64,000 bases of DNA from a bacterium HR33 (GTDB lineage: Bacteria > Gemmatimonadota > Gemmatimonadetes > Gemmatimonadales > GWC2-71-9), in NCBI GenBank assembly GCA_002923375.1, contig BEIJ01000004.1:82475-146474 (forward strand), read 5' to 3'. Made by a program: the position numbers and the translations under genes. Below, piece by piece: positions 1 through 9,597 of the stretch. Each line of letters starts with the position of its first letter. The first letter of the stretch is position 1. The notes under the pieces are model-generated. The model did no database searches. It was given only the letters and a program-made list of their open reading frames with translations, and was not told the origin of the DNA.

Positions 1-1959
1 TTCTGGCAGGCCATCCGCCCCGCGGCCCATCGCCAGCAACGCCCGTAACTCTCCCAGGCGGGCCTCCAGGCGGTCAGGTTCCATATTCTTGGCGGCCCGA
101 TATCGCTCCAGCGCCTCGCCGTGAAGACCGCGGCGCAGAAACACCTCCCCTGCCAAGAGATTGCCTTCCACCGGATCGGCACCCCGAGCCAAAGACCGGG
201 TAACCTCGGCCGCCGCAAGTTCCAGCAGCCCTTTGCTCAGATAGTCCCGAGCCAGCGCCAATACATCTCCCCGCGGCGCGGCGGTGCGCTTCCGGGGCGA
301 TACCTCCAGTTCGCGGAACAGTCGGTCTATTAGACTCTGGTCGATCTTAGCCGCCAGCGGCGAGCCTTCGGTTCTAAGGTCCCCCGATATCTCCGGAGCC
401 ACCCAGGTCGCTCCGGATTCGTATTGCAGGTCGATTGCCAAGCGGAAACCCCGAGCAACATAGTACGGCTCCAACTCCTGAGCCCGGGTCACTTCCCGCA
501 GCGCTGAGTCATAATCGCCCAAAGCGGAAAGAGCGAAGCTCAAGTTGTAATGCGCCTCGGCCGAATCGGGATCGGCTTCTACCGCCCTAGCAAAAGCGTT
601 CTTAGCCTCCTCAACTCTCCCCAGCTCGTTGAGCACCACGCCGATCCCGTTCCACGCGCCGGCGGATCGCTCGTCCGATTCCAAGATCTTGCTGTAAACC
701 TGCAGGGCCAGTTGCGGCTTCCCTGACCGCGCCAACAGCAATCCCAGATTCAACCCGGCTACCTCGAGGCTCGAATCCCGGCCGAAGGCTTGGCGCAGCA
801 GCTCCACAGCTTCTTCGTAGTTCCCTCCCACGGCCAACGCTACTCCCAAGTTGTTGGCCGCCAGCCTGTAGGAAGGGTCCCGATCTAGAGCTTTGCGATA
901 GCACTCTCTGGCCTCGTCCAATCGCCCCATCTGGTGTAACACAACCCCTTTTTCATTCCACAGCTTGGGAGACGAGGAGTCTTCTTCCAGAAGCCGTTCA
1001 TAGATCTCCAGCGCTCGAGTGTATTCCCGCTTCAGAAGATGGATCTCCGCCATCCCCTGAAGCACGATACGCCTATCCTCTCCCGCGTCCAAAGCGAGCC
1101 GGTATTCGCGCATCGCTTCGTCGTAGTAGCCCCTCTGGCGGAAGGCCAGGCCCAGGGTGTAGTGGGCAAGTCCGTTTCCCTGGGACGGTCCGGCAACGTC
1201 GCTGAACTGCACAGCTTCTGTGGCTCCCGCCGCCACGTCCCGCTCCAGGGTGAGATTACTTTGGGCGCGGGCCAAAGCAGGGTTCAACTTGATCGCCAGC
1301 TTCGCCTCCCTAGCCGCCTCTTCGTGCCTCCCCAGCTCCCCGAGCACGAACGCCATGAGATAGTGTGCATCCGCGTTGTCAGGGTTGAGTTCCACCGCCC
1401 GCTCGAGTAATTGCAAGGCATCCCGATTTCTGCCCTGGTTGAAGTAAACCTCGGCCAAGTAGAAGTGCACCACGCTGCTCTCGGGATCGAGCTCCCGGGC
1501 CCTGAGCAGCCATTCCGCCGCTTCCTCCAGAGCGCCTCTGCGCTTCTCGGTCAACCCCAGCTGGATCAATGCGGCGACATCGCCCGGATCCTCGCCGATC
1601 AGCGCCTCGAATTCCTCGATCGCTTCCCGATATTGACCCAGCGCAGCATAGGTTTGGGCCAGGTTCCACCGCGCCTCGCGGTCGCCGGGGTTGAGGCGAA
1701 GCTGCTCTCTAAGCTGGGCCACTCGCCGGTCATAGTACCCGCTGCGCCGGTAAGCAACCTCCAAGTTCTCTCGGGCCACCGTCATCTTAGGATCGAGCTC
1801 CAGCGCCCGAAGAAACTCGGCGATCGCCTCATCGATGAGTCCCTTGCGGTAATACAGTACCCCAAGATTGTTATGCGCCCCGGGATCCGAAGGGTCGATG
1901 CGGCTCGCAAAGGATCGGAGGATAGCTCGGTCGCGTTCCGAAAGCACGGCAGCGGCCAT
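1..1959 (-). CDS. TPR-repeat protein, C-terminus beyond the window
   Basis: The reading frame is open from an ATG at 1959 down to base 1 with no stop (653 codons), so the gene continues outside the window. It begins MAAAVLSERDRAIL and is then almost wholly tetratricopeptide repeats: units such as NNLGVLYYRKG, WNLAQTYAALGQYREAI and LAEVYFNQGRNRDALQLL recur about every 34 residues, well over ten in all. A less repetitive linker of about 60 residues lies near residues 520-580. There is no signal peptide or membrane segment, so it is probably a cytoplasmic scaffold. Its start lies 4 bp after the cheC stop, so it belongs to the cheY-cheA-cheC operon and may be the scaffold or output partner of that module (inference). 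The enzymatic role, if any, is unknown. Confidence 0.85.
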   Translation of the reverse strand, partial: MAAAVLSERDRAILRSFASRIDPSDPGAHNNLGVLYYRKGLIDEAIAEFLRALELDPKMTVARENLEVAYRRSGYYDRRVAQLREQLRLNPGDREARWNLAQTYAALGQYREAIEEFEALIGEDPGDVAALIQLGLTEKRRGALEEAAEWLLRARELDPESSVVHFYLAEVYFNQGRNRDALQLLERAVELNPDNADAHYLMAFVLGELGRHEEAAREAKLAIKLNPALARAQSNLTLERDVAAGATEAVQFSDVAGPSQGNGLAHYTLGLAFRQRGYYDEAMREYRLALDAGEDRRIVLQGMAEIHLLKREYTRALEIYERLLEEDSSSPKLWNEKGVVLHQMGRLDEARECYRKALDRDPSYRLAANNLGVALAVGGNYEEAVELLRQAFGRDSSLEVAGLNLGLLLARSGKPQLALQVYSKILESDERSAGAWNGIGVVLNELGRVEEAKNAFARAVEADPDSAEAHYNLSFALSALGDYDSALREVTRAQELEPYYVARGFRLAIDLQYESGATWVAPEISGDLRTEGSPLAAKIDQSLIDRLFRELEVSPRKRTAAPRGDVLALARDYLSKGLLELAAAEVTRSLARGADPVEGNLLAGEVFLRRGLHGEALERYRAAKNMEPDRLEARLGELRALLAMGRGADGLPE

Positions 1960-1963
1960 AAGC

Positions 1964-2599
1964 TCAAATCACGCGAAGCGCTCTCAGTATGACACCCACC
2001 GAAACCCGATCGGGGAGCAGTAGGAGCAATGCGGGCAGGACTGGATCGCCGGCCCGTCCCATGTGAAACCGCGTTTCTATTCCGAGTCCCGGCCCTACGC
2101 CCGCAGGCAGCGTTCCGGCATCGCTTCTGAAGATCTCTTCAAGCACCGCAGCCAGCATCGCACTCCTAAAAGCGGGTACCGACGGCATCAGGACCGTTCC
2201 CATCAATTCCGAAAGAGCGTTCAAGTAGGCCCCAACCAATATGTTCGCGGCCTCTTCCAAGCTGGAGCGCTCCATATGGCCCAGCGTCGTGGTGCTGCCG
2301 GGCGATCGCCCCAAAAGGGCATCGCAAAACCGGCGGGCATCACCCTCATCGACCACCAGCCACGCCCCCAACGACAGATCCCCGGCCACCGAAAACTGCA
2401 CGGCAACCACACCGCGCATAGTGCCTCGCGAAGCCACCCGCACCGCTTCTTCCGAGGCCACGAAAATGCGAGGCACGGTTACCATGATCCGCTGCCCGGT
2501 AAGCTCGGAAAGGGCGGTGGCTGCGTGGCCGCCCCCTATGTTGGCCACTTCTCGCAAAGCGTCGAGTTCCGCCTCTCCCAGCGACCGCAAGTCAGTCAT
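1964..2599 (-). CDS. cheC: CheC-family phosphatase of phosphorylated CheY
   Basis: Predicted 211-residue CheC/CheX-type aspartyl-phosphate phosphatase. Both copies of the CheC active-site pattern (D/S-x3-E-x2-N) are visible: DALREVAN near residue 12 and SSLEEAAN near residue 110, as in two-site CheC proteins. The chosen ATG at 2599 gives the typical short lead-in before the first motif. An upstream in-frame start at 2683 would add 28 residues lying inside cheA. The ATG overlaps the cheA stop by 8 bases (ATGACTGA arrangement), which suggests translational coupling. Its likely job is to dephosphorylate the CheY encoded two genes upstream. No CheD gene is seen here. Confidence 0.85.
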   Translation of the reverse strand: MTDLRSLGEAELDALREVANIGGGHAATALSELTGQRIMVTVPRIFVASEEAVRVASRGTMRGVVAVQFSVAGDLSLGAWLVVDEGDARRFCDALLGRSPGSTTTLGHMERSSLEEAANILVGAYLNALSELMGTVLMPSVPAFRSAMLAAVLEEIFRSDAGTLPAGVGPGLGIETRFHMGRAGDPVLPALLLLLPDRVSVGVILRALRVI

Positions 2600-4031
2600 G
2601 AAACGCTCCGGGAAGATCGAGTTCGAAGACTGTACCGCGACCCGGTTCGCTCCGGAGCCGAACCTCTCCCCCCAAATCTCCAATCCGGCTAGTCACCACG
2701 TCTACGCCGATCCCTCTACCGGATACGTAAGTGGGCGTTGCGGCGGTACTGAAGCCTGGGCGGGCGAGCAGTCGAAGCAGCTCAGCGTCAGTTAGCTCTC
2801 GCAGCGCGGGGTCTACCAGCCCCATGGTCCGCCCCTTCGCCAGCACATTGTCCCGGTCGATACCCCGCCCGTCGTCGCTGACCCGTATAAGCAACCGCGA
2901 CCCGGAACGCTGGGCTTCCAAAACCACCCTGCCGGCGGCTGGCTTACCGATCTTCAACCTCTCCTCCGGCGGCTCTATTCCGTGGTCCACGGCGTTTCTA
3001 ATAAGGTGGAGAATCGGATCTGCAAGCTGCTCCAGCAGCCCACGGTCCACTTCCAGTTCCCTCCCCTTCACCACAAACTCCACCTGCTTGCCGAGGCTTC
3101 GCGCAAGATGGCGTACCATGCGCGGGAATCGGTCGAACAACCTCCAAACCGCCGTTACCCTCAACGCCCTTACCTCGTCCTCCAGGCGTTCCAGTACGCC
3201 GGAAATGCTCCCCACCCGCTCCAACAGTTCGGAACTGACACCCTCACCCTTCATGGCGGCTATCTCCGTCAATCGGCCGCGCAACTCCGCCGCCAGCCGG
3301 GCCAGATTCTCTATGCGCTCGGCTTCCACTCTCACCTGGCGGGTTGCGCGCAGCTGCCGCGGTTCGGGCGGGGCAGTTGCAACATCCACCTCTATAGCTT
3401 CCACGTCTCCCGCCTTCCTCACAGCGGCTTCGATTGCAGCGGCACCGGCCCCAGAGATCAAACCGAAGGAAAATTCACCGTCGAAATCGTCGCCCGAGAA
3501 ACGAGAGGCAGGGGGATCGGTCCAGACGACCCTGCCTAGCTCTGCTGCCCGCCTCAAGACGACCAATGCCCGGGCCCCGGGCATTGGAGCGCCCGGGCTC
3601 AAGCGAACCCTCACCCTCCATCTATCACTGCGGACCTGGCTGGTGTTCGAGGCGCTGGTTCGAGCGGCATGTTTCACCGCTTCCACGGTATCGGTCACCC
3701 GCGCGTGGGGCGAGTCCCCTGGTGGGGCGGTTAGCGCGGTACGCACCGCATCAAACGCGCGGCTCAGCAGTTGAATCGTGTCCTGGTCCAGCATCTTTCC
3801 GCGTTCCTCCACCCTCTCCAGCAGATCCTCTAGCGCGTGGACCAAGGCGGCGGCTTGCTCGTAGCCCATAGCGGATGCCAGGGCCTTCAGGTTGTGCAGC
3901 GCCCGCAGTAGTTCGTGGCTCAACCGGGCGGCTGACGGATCGCGCTGCCACTGCTCCAGCGACCGTTCGACGACGGCCAGATACTCGGCGCTTTCAGCGA
4001 AAAACAGCTCCGTCTGCCGTGGCGGCTTCAT
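2592..4031 (-). CDS. cheA: CheA-type histidine kinase lacking the CheW-like P5 domain
   Basis: A 479-residue sensor kinase of the chemotaxis class. Domains in order: HPt with phospho-acceptor His46 (LHNLKALASAMG), a P2-like substrate domain around 135-215 starting RWRVRVRLSP, a dimerisation helix pair around 225-290, and the HATPase with N-box HLIRNAVDHG (about 341-350), G1 box DDGRGID (about 385) and G2 box GRGIGVDVV (about 437). The protein stops just after the ATPase (GTVFELDLP), so the CheW-like regulatory domain that couples canonical CheA to receptors is missing. The start is supported by GAGAG before the ATG, 5 bp after the cheY stop. No cheW, cheR, cheB or receptor gene is in the window, so a non-flagellar signalling role is plausible. 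Confidence 0.88.
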   Translation of the reverse strand: MKPPRQTELFFAESAEYLAVVERSLEQWQRDPSAARLSHELLRALHNLKALASAMGYEQAAALVHALEDLLERVEERGKMLDQDTIQLLSRAFDAVRTALTAPPGDSPHARVTDTVEAVKHAARTSASNTSQVRSDRWRVRVRLSPGAPMPGARALVVLRRAAELGRVVWTDPPASRFSGDDFDGEFSFGLISGAGAAAIEAAVRKAGDVEAIEVDVATAPPEPRQLRATRQVRVEAERIENLARLAAELRGRLTEIAAMKGEGVSSELLERVGSISGVLERLEDEVRALRVTAVWRLFDRFPRMVRHLARSLGKQVEFVVKGRELEVDRGLLEQLADPILHLIRNAVDHGIEPPEERLKIGKPAAGRVVLEAQRSGSRLLIRVSDDGRGIDRDNVLAKGRTMGLVDPALRELTDAELLRLLARPGFSTAATPTYVSGRGIGVDVVTSRIGDLGGEVRLRSEPGRGTVFELDLPGAFHD

Positions 4032-4036
4032 CGCTC

Positions 4037-4399
4037 TCAGCCGAGCACCCGGTGCACGGCTTCCAAGACGCGGGACGGTTGGAACGGTTTGACGACGAAG
4101 TCTTTAGCCCCGGCTCGAATCGCCTCGATCACAAGGGCCTGCTGGCCGAGCGCGCTGCACATCAGGATCCTGGCGGAGGGATCGAAATCGACGATGCGCC
4201 GTACCGCTTCGATGCCATCGAGATCGGGCATGACGATGTCCATGGTCACGAGGTCGGGACGGAGCTGCTTGTAACGCTCGACGGCCTCGGTGCCGGTAGC
4301 GGCCTCGCCGACAACCTCGAAGCCGGCCTGCGTGAGGATGTCGCGCAGCATCCTGCGCATAAACATGGCGTCGTCGCACACCAAGACAGTGTGACTCAC
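4037..4399 (-). CDS. cheY: CheY-like single-domain response regulator
   Basis: 120-residue receiver domain with no output domain. Acidic pocket D9/D10, phospho-acceptor D54 (DLVTMD), switch Ser82 and conserved Lys104 (VVKPF) are all present, so it should be phosphorylated. The start is a GTG preceded by GGAGG; no in-frame ATG lies close upstream. It is first of the cheY-cheA-cheC-TPR set, with cheA starting 5 bp after its stop. The kinase is presumably the neighbouring CheA and the phosphatase CheC. The output target is unknown: it could be a flagellar or pilus motor elsewhere, or the downstream TPR protein (inference). Confidence 0.9.
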   Translation of the reverse strand: MSHTVLVCDDAMFMRRMLRDILTQAGFEVVGEAATGTEAVERYKQLRPDLVTMDIVMPDLDGIEAVRRIVDFDPSARILMCSALGQQALVIEAIRAGAKDFVVKPFQPSRVLEAVHRVLG

Positions 4400-4476
4400 C
4401 TCATCCTCCGGGCTGAGGCTTGAGATCCTGCGAATCTCTGCGGGCAGGACGAGCAGGTTGCTCGCTCGCGCGCCGG

Positions 4477-5427
4477 CTACGCAAAAAAACCAAGATACGC
4501 CAGTGGGTCAGGCCTATCAACCAAATCTAGATCTCCTGCCGCTTCCGCAAGCCCGGCCCTGAGGTCCGCCGGCCACTCCGACTTCAACTCGCACTCCTCG
4601 CCGCTTATCGGATGGCGGAATCTCAGGATCGCAGCATGCAGTGCCAGCCGCGGGAACCGCTCCTCGACCTTCTGGGCCCTGGTCCTCTGCCTACCCGACA
4701 CCCGCCGCGCTCCCCCTCCGCCGTACACCGGATCGGCCACTACGGGATGTCCGACGTGCGCCAGATGTACTCTGACCTGATGGGTCCGCCCCGTTTCCAA
4801 TCTGACTCGCACCAGATCGCATACGTCGAACCTGGCCACTGGTTCCACCAAGCTTTTGGCCGGCTTTCCCTCCGCCAAAACGGCCATGCGCTTGCGATCC
4901 ACTTTGTGTCGCGCGATGGGTGCGTCGATTTCCAGAGGCTGGGGTATGTGTCCCCAGACGACGGCGGCATAGATCCGGTGTATCCGGCGCGCCGCCAGAG
5001 CGCGCGACAACGCCTGATGCGCCTCGTCGGTCTTGGCGACGATCAGCAGCCCGGACGTCTCCTTGTCGAGGCGATGAACGATCCCCGGCCGGCCGGGCGC
5101 TCCCGTGGAAAGTCGCGTCCCTCTAGCGGCCAGAGCGTTGACCAGGGTGTCGGACCAGTGCCCCGGTGCGGGGTGCACTACTAAACCCGCGGGCTTGTCG
5201 ATAACCATCATGAATTCGTCTTGGTAGCAGACGGCGAGCTCCAGGAAGTGGGGCTTGAGCTCCCTGGGCCGCTCCTCGAAGGCAAGATCTACGGTGACGA
5301 GGTCACCGCGGCTTAAGGTCTGTGAAGCTCTAGCCTTCCGGGAGTTTACCTGAACCCGGCCTTGTGCGATCAATCGGGCGGCTTGAGTGCGAGATAAAGA
5401 CAACTGGTCTGCCAAAAAGCGGTCCAA
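4477..5427 (-). CDS. rluD: RluD-family 23S rRNA pseudouridine synthase
   Basis: Isomerises uridines to pseudouridine in rRNA. An N-terminal S4 RNA-binding domain (SRTQAARLIAQGRVQVNS) is followed by the catalytic domain with the signature HRLDKETSGLLIVAKT, whose Asp is the nucleophile. RluC/RluA-type specificity cannot be excluded. Start is uncertain: the TTG at 5427 falls inside the conserved S4 lead (ERLDRFLADQL). The frame stays open upstream to a TGA about 100 bases away without an ATG or GTG, so a CTG or ATT start near 5512, overlapping the end of lspA, is possible. The next gene upstream, lspA, is a frequent neighbour of this family. Confidence 0.88.
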   Translation of the reverse strand: MDRFLADQLSLSRTQAARLIAQGRVQVNSRKARASQTLSRGDLVTVDLAFEERPRELKPHFLELAVCYQDEFMMVIDKPAGLVVHPAPGHWSDTLVNALAARGTRLSTGAPGRPGIVHRLDKETSGLLIVAKTDEAHQALSRALAARRIHRIYAAVVWGHIPQPLEIDAPIARHKVDRKRMAVLAEGKPAKSLVEPVARFDVCDLVRVRLETGRTHQVRVHLAHVGHPVVADPVYGGGGARRVSGRQRTRAQKVEERFPRLALHAAILRFRHPISGEECELKSEWPADLRAGLAEAAGDLDLVDRPDPLAYLGFFA

Positions 5428-5503
5428 GCGCTCGGTAACGGGTACCGCGACATGGAACTCGATGCGCTGCTGAGATATTTCTATCTCCGCTTCCTCTCCC
5501 GAG

Positions 5504-6025
5504 TCAGGAATATTCCGCAGCTTTCACGCGCCCGGCGGCAGCCTGCGCCTCACGCCGCCCCTCCTGCCAGAGTATCAGAGCCAGCAGGACCGCTCCGCAG
5601 GATACCGCCATGTCGGCCACGTTGAAGGTGGGCCAGTGGAAGGGGCCGATCCACACGTCTATAAAGTCCACCACGCCGCGCGGGCTGCGGATCCTATCGA
5701 TCAGGTTCCCAACCGCACCCCCGCAGATCAGAGCCAGCGAGATCAAGCGAACCCGCTGGGAAGGCGCGGTCTGCCTCACCATGGAACCGAGGATTACCAA
5801 AGCCAGTAAAGCCAGAGCCATGAACACCCAGCGGGAATGTTCCCCCACGTGTATCCCGAACGCCGCCCCCCGGTTATAGACCAAATGAAAACTGAGCCAA
5901 TCGCCGACCAGGGGTACCGATCGGTGGGACAAAGTCCTGACGGCTATGAGCTTGGTGATGAAATCGATGACCACCACGCTCGCGGCCACACCCCAAAAGA
6001 GCCGGCTCCTAGCGCCGTTTGCCAT
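5504..6025 (-). CDS. lspA: Lipoprotein signal peptidase (signal peptidase II)
   Basis: 173-residue, four-helix inner-membrane aspartic protease that removes signal peptides from diacylglyceryl-modified prolipoproteins. Family boxes are visible: NRGAAFG, GGAVGNLIDRI (first catalytic Asp) and FNVADMAVSCG (second catalytic Asp), plus VVDFIDVW between them. The ATG overlaps the end of the DksA-like gene by 17 bases. Its substrates are abundant here: several lipobox proteins are encoded in the window (DUF3179, SusD, DUF4382 and Ig-like lipoproteins). Confidence 0.93.
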   Translation of the reverse strand: MANGARSRLFWGVAASVVVIDFITKLIAVRTLSHRSVPLVGDWLSFHLVYNRGAAFGIHVGEHSRWVFMALALLALVILGSMVRQTAPSQRVRLISLALICGGAVGNLIDRIRSPRGVVDFIDVWIGPFHWPTFNVADMAVSCGAVLLALILWQEGRREAQAAAGRVKAAEYS

Positions 6026-6392
6026 CTTCCTCCTTCGCTTTGCAGTTGATGCACAAGCGAGCGTGAGGCAGAGCGTCCAGGCGCTCGAAGCTTATTTCCT
6101 CGCCGCACTCTTGGCACTTGCCGAACTTCTCAGGCGTCAAGTACAACCGCCTCAATGCCTCGTTGACATGCCACAGGTAACGCCCTTCTTGAGACGCGAA
6201 CAAGAATTGCTTCTCGCGTTCCATGGCGTCGGTACCCTGATCCGCCATGTGGAACGAATACGAGGAAAGATCTCCGTCGGCGTTCTGCAGAGTGGAACTG
6301 AACGACTCTCCGTAGTAACCCAACTCCTTCAGTACGCGCGCGCGCTCCTCGAGCAAGCGCTTTTCCAGGTGAGCCAGTTGCTTCTTGTTCAT
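6009..6392 (-). CDS. DksA/TraR-type zinc-finger protein
   Basis: 127 residues with an N-terminal helical segment rich in Leu/Arg/Glu and a C-terminal four-cysteine finger, CQECGEE followed about 18 residues later by CINC. This is the DksA/TraR (YteA-like) layout. Family members act in the RNA polymerase secondary channel and tune transcription, often with ppGpp. The acidic tip residues that define true DksA cannot be judged safely by eye (an ADQGTDAMERE segment sits in the central part). It lies between ileS and lspA in the same run and its 3' end overlaps lspA. Confidence 0.85.
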   Translation of the reverse strand: MNKKQLAHLEKRLLEERARVLKELGYYGESFSSTLQNADGDLSSYSFHMADQGTDAMEREKQFLFASQEGRYLWHVNEALRRLYLTPEKFGKCQECGEEISFERLDALPHARLCINCKAKEEDGKRR

Positions 6393-6417
6393 ATAGCCAC
6401 CTCGTTCGTGACTGCCG

Positions 6418-9400
6418 TCATTTTTGGGAAGCGCCGTGGCGCTTGAGCGAAATCAGGGCCTCCAGTCCGTCCACATCCACCTCCTGCACCAGATCCGCCT
6501 GGTTCAGCACCTCCCCGACCCGGATCCCGCGCGCCAGCGTCTCCCGGGCGATGAAACTCCCGTGCGCTCTGACTGCTTTTAGGATCTCCTGCGATCCCGC
6601 AAGCCCGAGCTCAATCCGAGTAGTATAATCGTATCCTGCCTCTTTGCGTAGCCGCTGGATCCGGTGTACCAGCTCCCGAGCGATGCCCTCCAGCCGCAGC
6701 TCTTCGTCAAGCCTCGGATCGAGGGCGACCACATGGCCGTTCTGCCGCTCTACCAGCCAATCGGAGACCACCTCCCGTTCCACCCGGACGTCCTCCGGAC
6801 GGTAGGTGAATTCCTCGCCCCCGTCGGTGCGCAGCGTCACCGACGCCCCTTGCTCCAGAGACAGCAGCTGCTCCCGACTCAACCGGCTCACCGCACTCGC
6901 CACCACTGGCGTCCGCTTCCCGTAAACCTTCCCCAGGGAGGCGAAATTCGGCCGCCCCTTGAGCCTTACCAACTCGTCTTCCGATCCGATCAGCTCAATG
7001 GTCTTAACGTTTACTTCCTGCGCCAAAACCGGCAGCAGATCGTTCAGCAGGGCCCTCCCGACGTTCCCCGGTACGGCAATCCGCATGCATCCCAGGGGCT
7101 GCCGCACACGCAGGCCCTTCCTCTCCCTGGCCGCGCGAGCCAGAGAGGCCAGCGTTCTCACCGCCTCCATGGCCGAGTCAAGCTCGGGATCCCAGCGTCC
7201 CTGGTCCTCCGGGAAGCGGGCCAGGTGAACCGACTCTCCCACCAGGCGCCGGTGGATCGCGTCGGCCGTAAAGGGAGCTGCCGGGGCCATCAGGCGGCAC
7301 AGCGTCACTAGCGCTTCGAACAGAGTGGCCACGGCCGCGGCGTCGGCGACGCTGTCCGGAGCCCAGAAGCGGGCTCGGTTCACCCTGACATACCAATTCG
7401 AAAGATCGTTGTCGGCGAACTCCATGATCGCCCGGGTACCGGCCGTTACGTCGTAGCCGGACCAGGCTTCCCCGACGGAGGCCACCAGCCTATCGAGCTT
7501 GCCCAAAAGCCACCGGTCCACCGGAGGGCGTTCGTCAAGAGGCGGGGCATCCTCCGGATGCCAATCGCCCGCGTACAGGGCGAAGAAGTTATAGGTGTTC
7601 TTCAGCCGGTTTAGAAAGCCGCCCGCGAAGTCGGCGATCGCCTCGGGATCGAAGCGTTTAGGCAGCCAGACTTGACTCGAAGCCAGCAGATAGACGCGCA
7701 CCGCATCAGCCCCATAGCGCCGTACCACTTCTCCCGGATCGACCACATTGCCCAGGTGCTTCGACATCTTGCGCCCGTGGGCGTCCAGCAGGAGCCCGTT
7801 AACAATCACGTTTCTGTAGGCCGGACGGTCGTATACACCGACCGCAATCGCCAGAAGGGAATAGAACCAACCCCGAGTTTGATCCAGACCTTCGCAGATA
7901 AAGTCCGCCGGAAAGTGCCGCTCGAATTCCTGCGCGTGCTCGAAAGGATAGTGCCACTGGGCCCCTGGCATCGCCCCGGAATCGAACCACGCGTCGATCA
8001 CCTCGGGGACGCGCCTCATCGACTCGCCGCAGTCGGGGCACCGGAACGTGTACTGGTCGATGAAAGGCTTGTGCGGATCGAAATCGTCCGGCAGCGGGCG
8101 CCCCAAGAGTCCCTCCAGCTCGGCGTAGGACCCTACGACCAAACAGTGTTGCTCCTGCGCGGTACAGCGCCACACGGGGAGCGGCGTACCCCAGTAACGG
8201 TCGCGGGAAAGCGCCCAGTCCACGTTGTTCGCCAGCCACTCCCCGAACCTCCCGCTTCCCACTTCCGGCGGGTACCAGTTCACCGACGCGTTGATCTCCA
8301 ACATCCGCTCCTTGAACGCCGTAGTGCGCACAAACCACGATTTCCGGGCGTAGTAGATCAGAGGCGAACCGCACCGCCAGCAGAAGGGATAGCTGTGCTC
8401 GTACCCTTCGGGTTGATAGCGCCCGAACAATTTCCCCTCGCGCTCCAGGCGTTCCGCGATCAGCGGATTGGCTTCGAAAACCACCTTCCCGTTGATCTCG
8501 TCCCACTTGGTACCGGAAAAGCGCCCAGCCTCGTCCACCACGTTGAAGAAGGCCAGCCCTTCCCGCTGCACGGTGGCGTAGTCGTCCGCCCCGAACGCCG
8601 GAGCTAGATGCACCAACCCCGTCCCCTCCTCGCTGGTTACGAAGTCGCCCGCCACCACGCGAAAAGCGTCCCCTTGCACCTCGACCGCATCCAGCAGCTG
8701 GCGGTACCTGCGACCCACCAGCTCCCTCCCTTTGAAGGCGGAGAGCCGGGGGAAGGCAGCCAGCGGCTTACCGTGCGTGGCCCCCGGGATCACCCGGTGC
8801 TCGGCGATGGAGCGCTCCACGATCACCCTTTTGCCGTCCACGTCCAGCTCCACATAGTCGAACTCCGGGTTTACCGCCACCGCAACGTTGGACGGCAAGG
8901 TCCAAGGGGTAGTGGTCCAAACCAGCAGATAGCGGCGGGGCTCGCCCGGACTCCTCTCCAATTCGAACAGCACGTAGATGGAAGGACTTCTATGTTGCTC
9001 GTAACCCAACGCCAACTCGTGACTGGAGAGCGCAGTCTCGCACCTCCAGCAATAAGGGAGCACCTTGTGGCCTTCGTACAGATAGCCCTTCTCGTGGAGC
9101 CGCTGGAGAAGCCACCAGACGCTCTCGATGTACTCCTTCGAGTAGGTGATATAAGGGCGCTCGTAGTCCAACCAATATCCGATCCTATTGGAAAGGACCT
9201 CCCACTCGCTCTTGTACCGGAACACGCTCTCCCGGCAGCGGCGGTTGAATTCGGCCACCCCCAGCTTTTCTATTTCGGCCTTAGTCTTGATCTTCAGTTC
9301 TTTTTCGACCTCGATCTCGACGGGGAGTCCGTGCGTGTCCCACCCCGCGATCCGGGTCACCGACCTGCCTTGCATCGTGCGGTACCGGCATACCAAGTCC

Positions 9401-9597
9401 TTGATGGTGCGGGCAAACACGTGATGAATTCCCGGCCTCCCGTTGGCGGTAGGAGGACCTTCGTAGAACACGAACGGCTCGCCCTCGCGGGTGAGCTCGA
9501 GAGTGCGCTTGAAAAGATTCTCGCTCCGCCAGCGCTCGAGAACCTCCAGCTCGAGGGCATCCTGGGTCTCGTACTCCAAAGGTTCGAACCGTTTCAC
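6418..9597 (-). CDS. ileS: Isoleucyl-tRNA synthetase, type 2, with G-x-H-H signature motif
   Basis: 1059-residue class-I aminoacyl-tRNA synthetase charging tRNA-Ile. The Rossmann-fold segment [15 protein letters not shown] (residues 45-59) aligns with the normal GPPYANGSIHIGH, so the HIGH motif reads G56-I-H-H59: first and third positions are swapped. The second signature is KMSKH ([10 protein letters not shown]). Editing domain ([16 protein letters not shown]), anticodon-binding domain and a C-terminal region typical of the eukaryote-like type 2 enzyme follow. The start is a GTG overlapping the punA stop (GTGA). Type 2 enzymes are poorly inhibited by mupirocin, and the G-x-H-H variant has been associated with hyper-resistance. 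This is the only ileS in the window. Confidence 0.95.
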   Translation of the reverse strand: MKRFEPLEYETQDALELEVLERWRSENLFKRTLELTREGEPFVFYEGPPTANGRPGIHHVFARTIKDLVCRYRTMQGRSVTRIAGWDTHGLPVEIEVEKELKIKTKAEIEKLGVAEFNRRCRESVFRYKSEWEVLSNRIGYWLDYERPYITYSKEYIESVWWLLQRLHEKGYLYEGHKVLPYCWRCETALSSHELALGYEQHRSPSIYVLFELERSPGEPRRYLLVWTTTPWTLPSNVAVAVNPEFDYVELDVDGKRVIVERSIAEHRVIPGATHGKPLAAFPRLSAFKGRELVGRRYRQLLDAVEVQGDAFRVVAGDFVTSEEGTGLVHLAPAFGADDYATVQREGLAFFNVVDEAGRFSGTKWDEINGKVVFEANPLIAERLEREGKLFGRYQPEGYEHSYPFCWRCGSPLIYYARKSWFVRTTAFKERMLEINASVNWYPPEVGSGRFGEWLANNVDWALSRDRYWGTPLPVWRCTAQEQHCLVVGSYAELEGLLGRPLPDDFDPHKPFIDQYTFRCPDCGESMRRVPEVIDAWFDSGAMPGAQWHYPFEHAQEFERHFPADFICEGLDQTRGWFYSLLAIAVGVYDRPAYRNVIVNGLLLDAHGRKMSKHLGNVVDPGEVVRRYGADAVRVYLLASSQVWLPKRFDPEAIADFAGGFLNRLKNTYNFFALYAGDWHPEDAPPLDERPPVDRWLLGKLDRLVASVGEAWSGYDVTAGTRAIMEFADNDLSNWYVRVNRARFWAPDSVADAAAVATLFEALVTLCRLMAPAAPFTADAIHRRLVGESVHLARFPEDQGRWDPELDSAMEAVRTLASLARAARERKGLRVRQPLGCMRIAVPGNVGRALLNDLLPVLAQEVNVKTIELIGSEDELVRLKGRPNFASLGKVYGKRTPVVASAVSRLSREQLLSLEQGASVTLRTDGGEEFTYRPEDVRVEREVVSDWLVERQNGHVVALDPRLDEELRLEGIARELVHRIQRLRKEAGYDYTTRIELGLAGSQEILKAVRAHGSFIARETLARGIRVGEVLNQADLVQEVDVDGLEALISLKRHGASQK

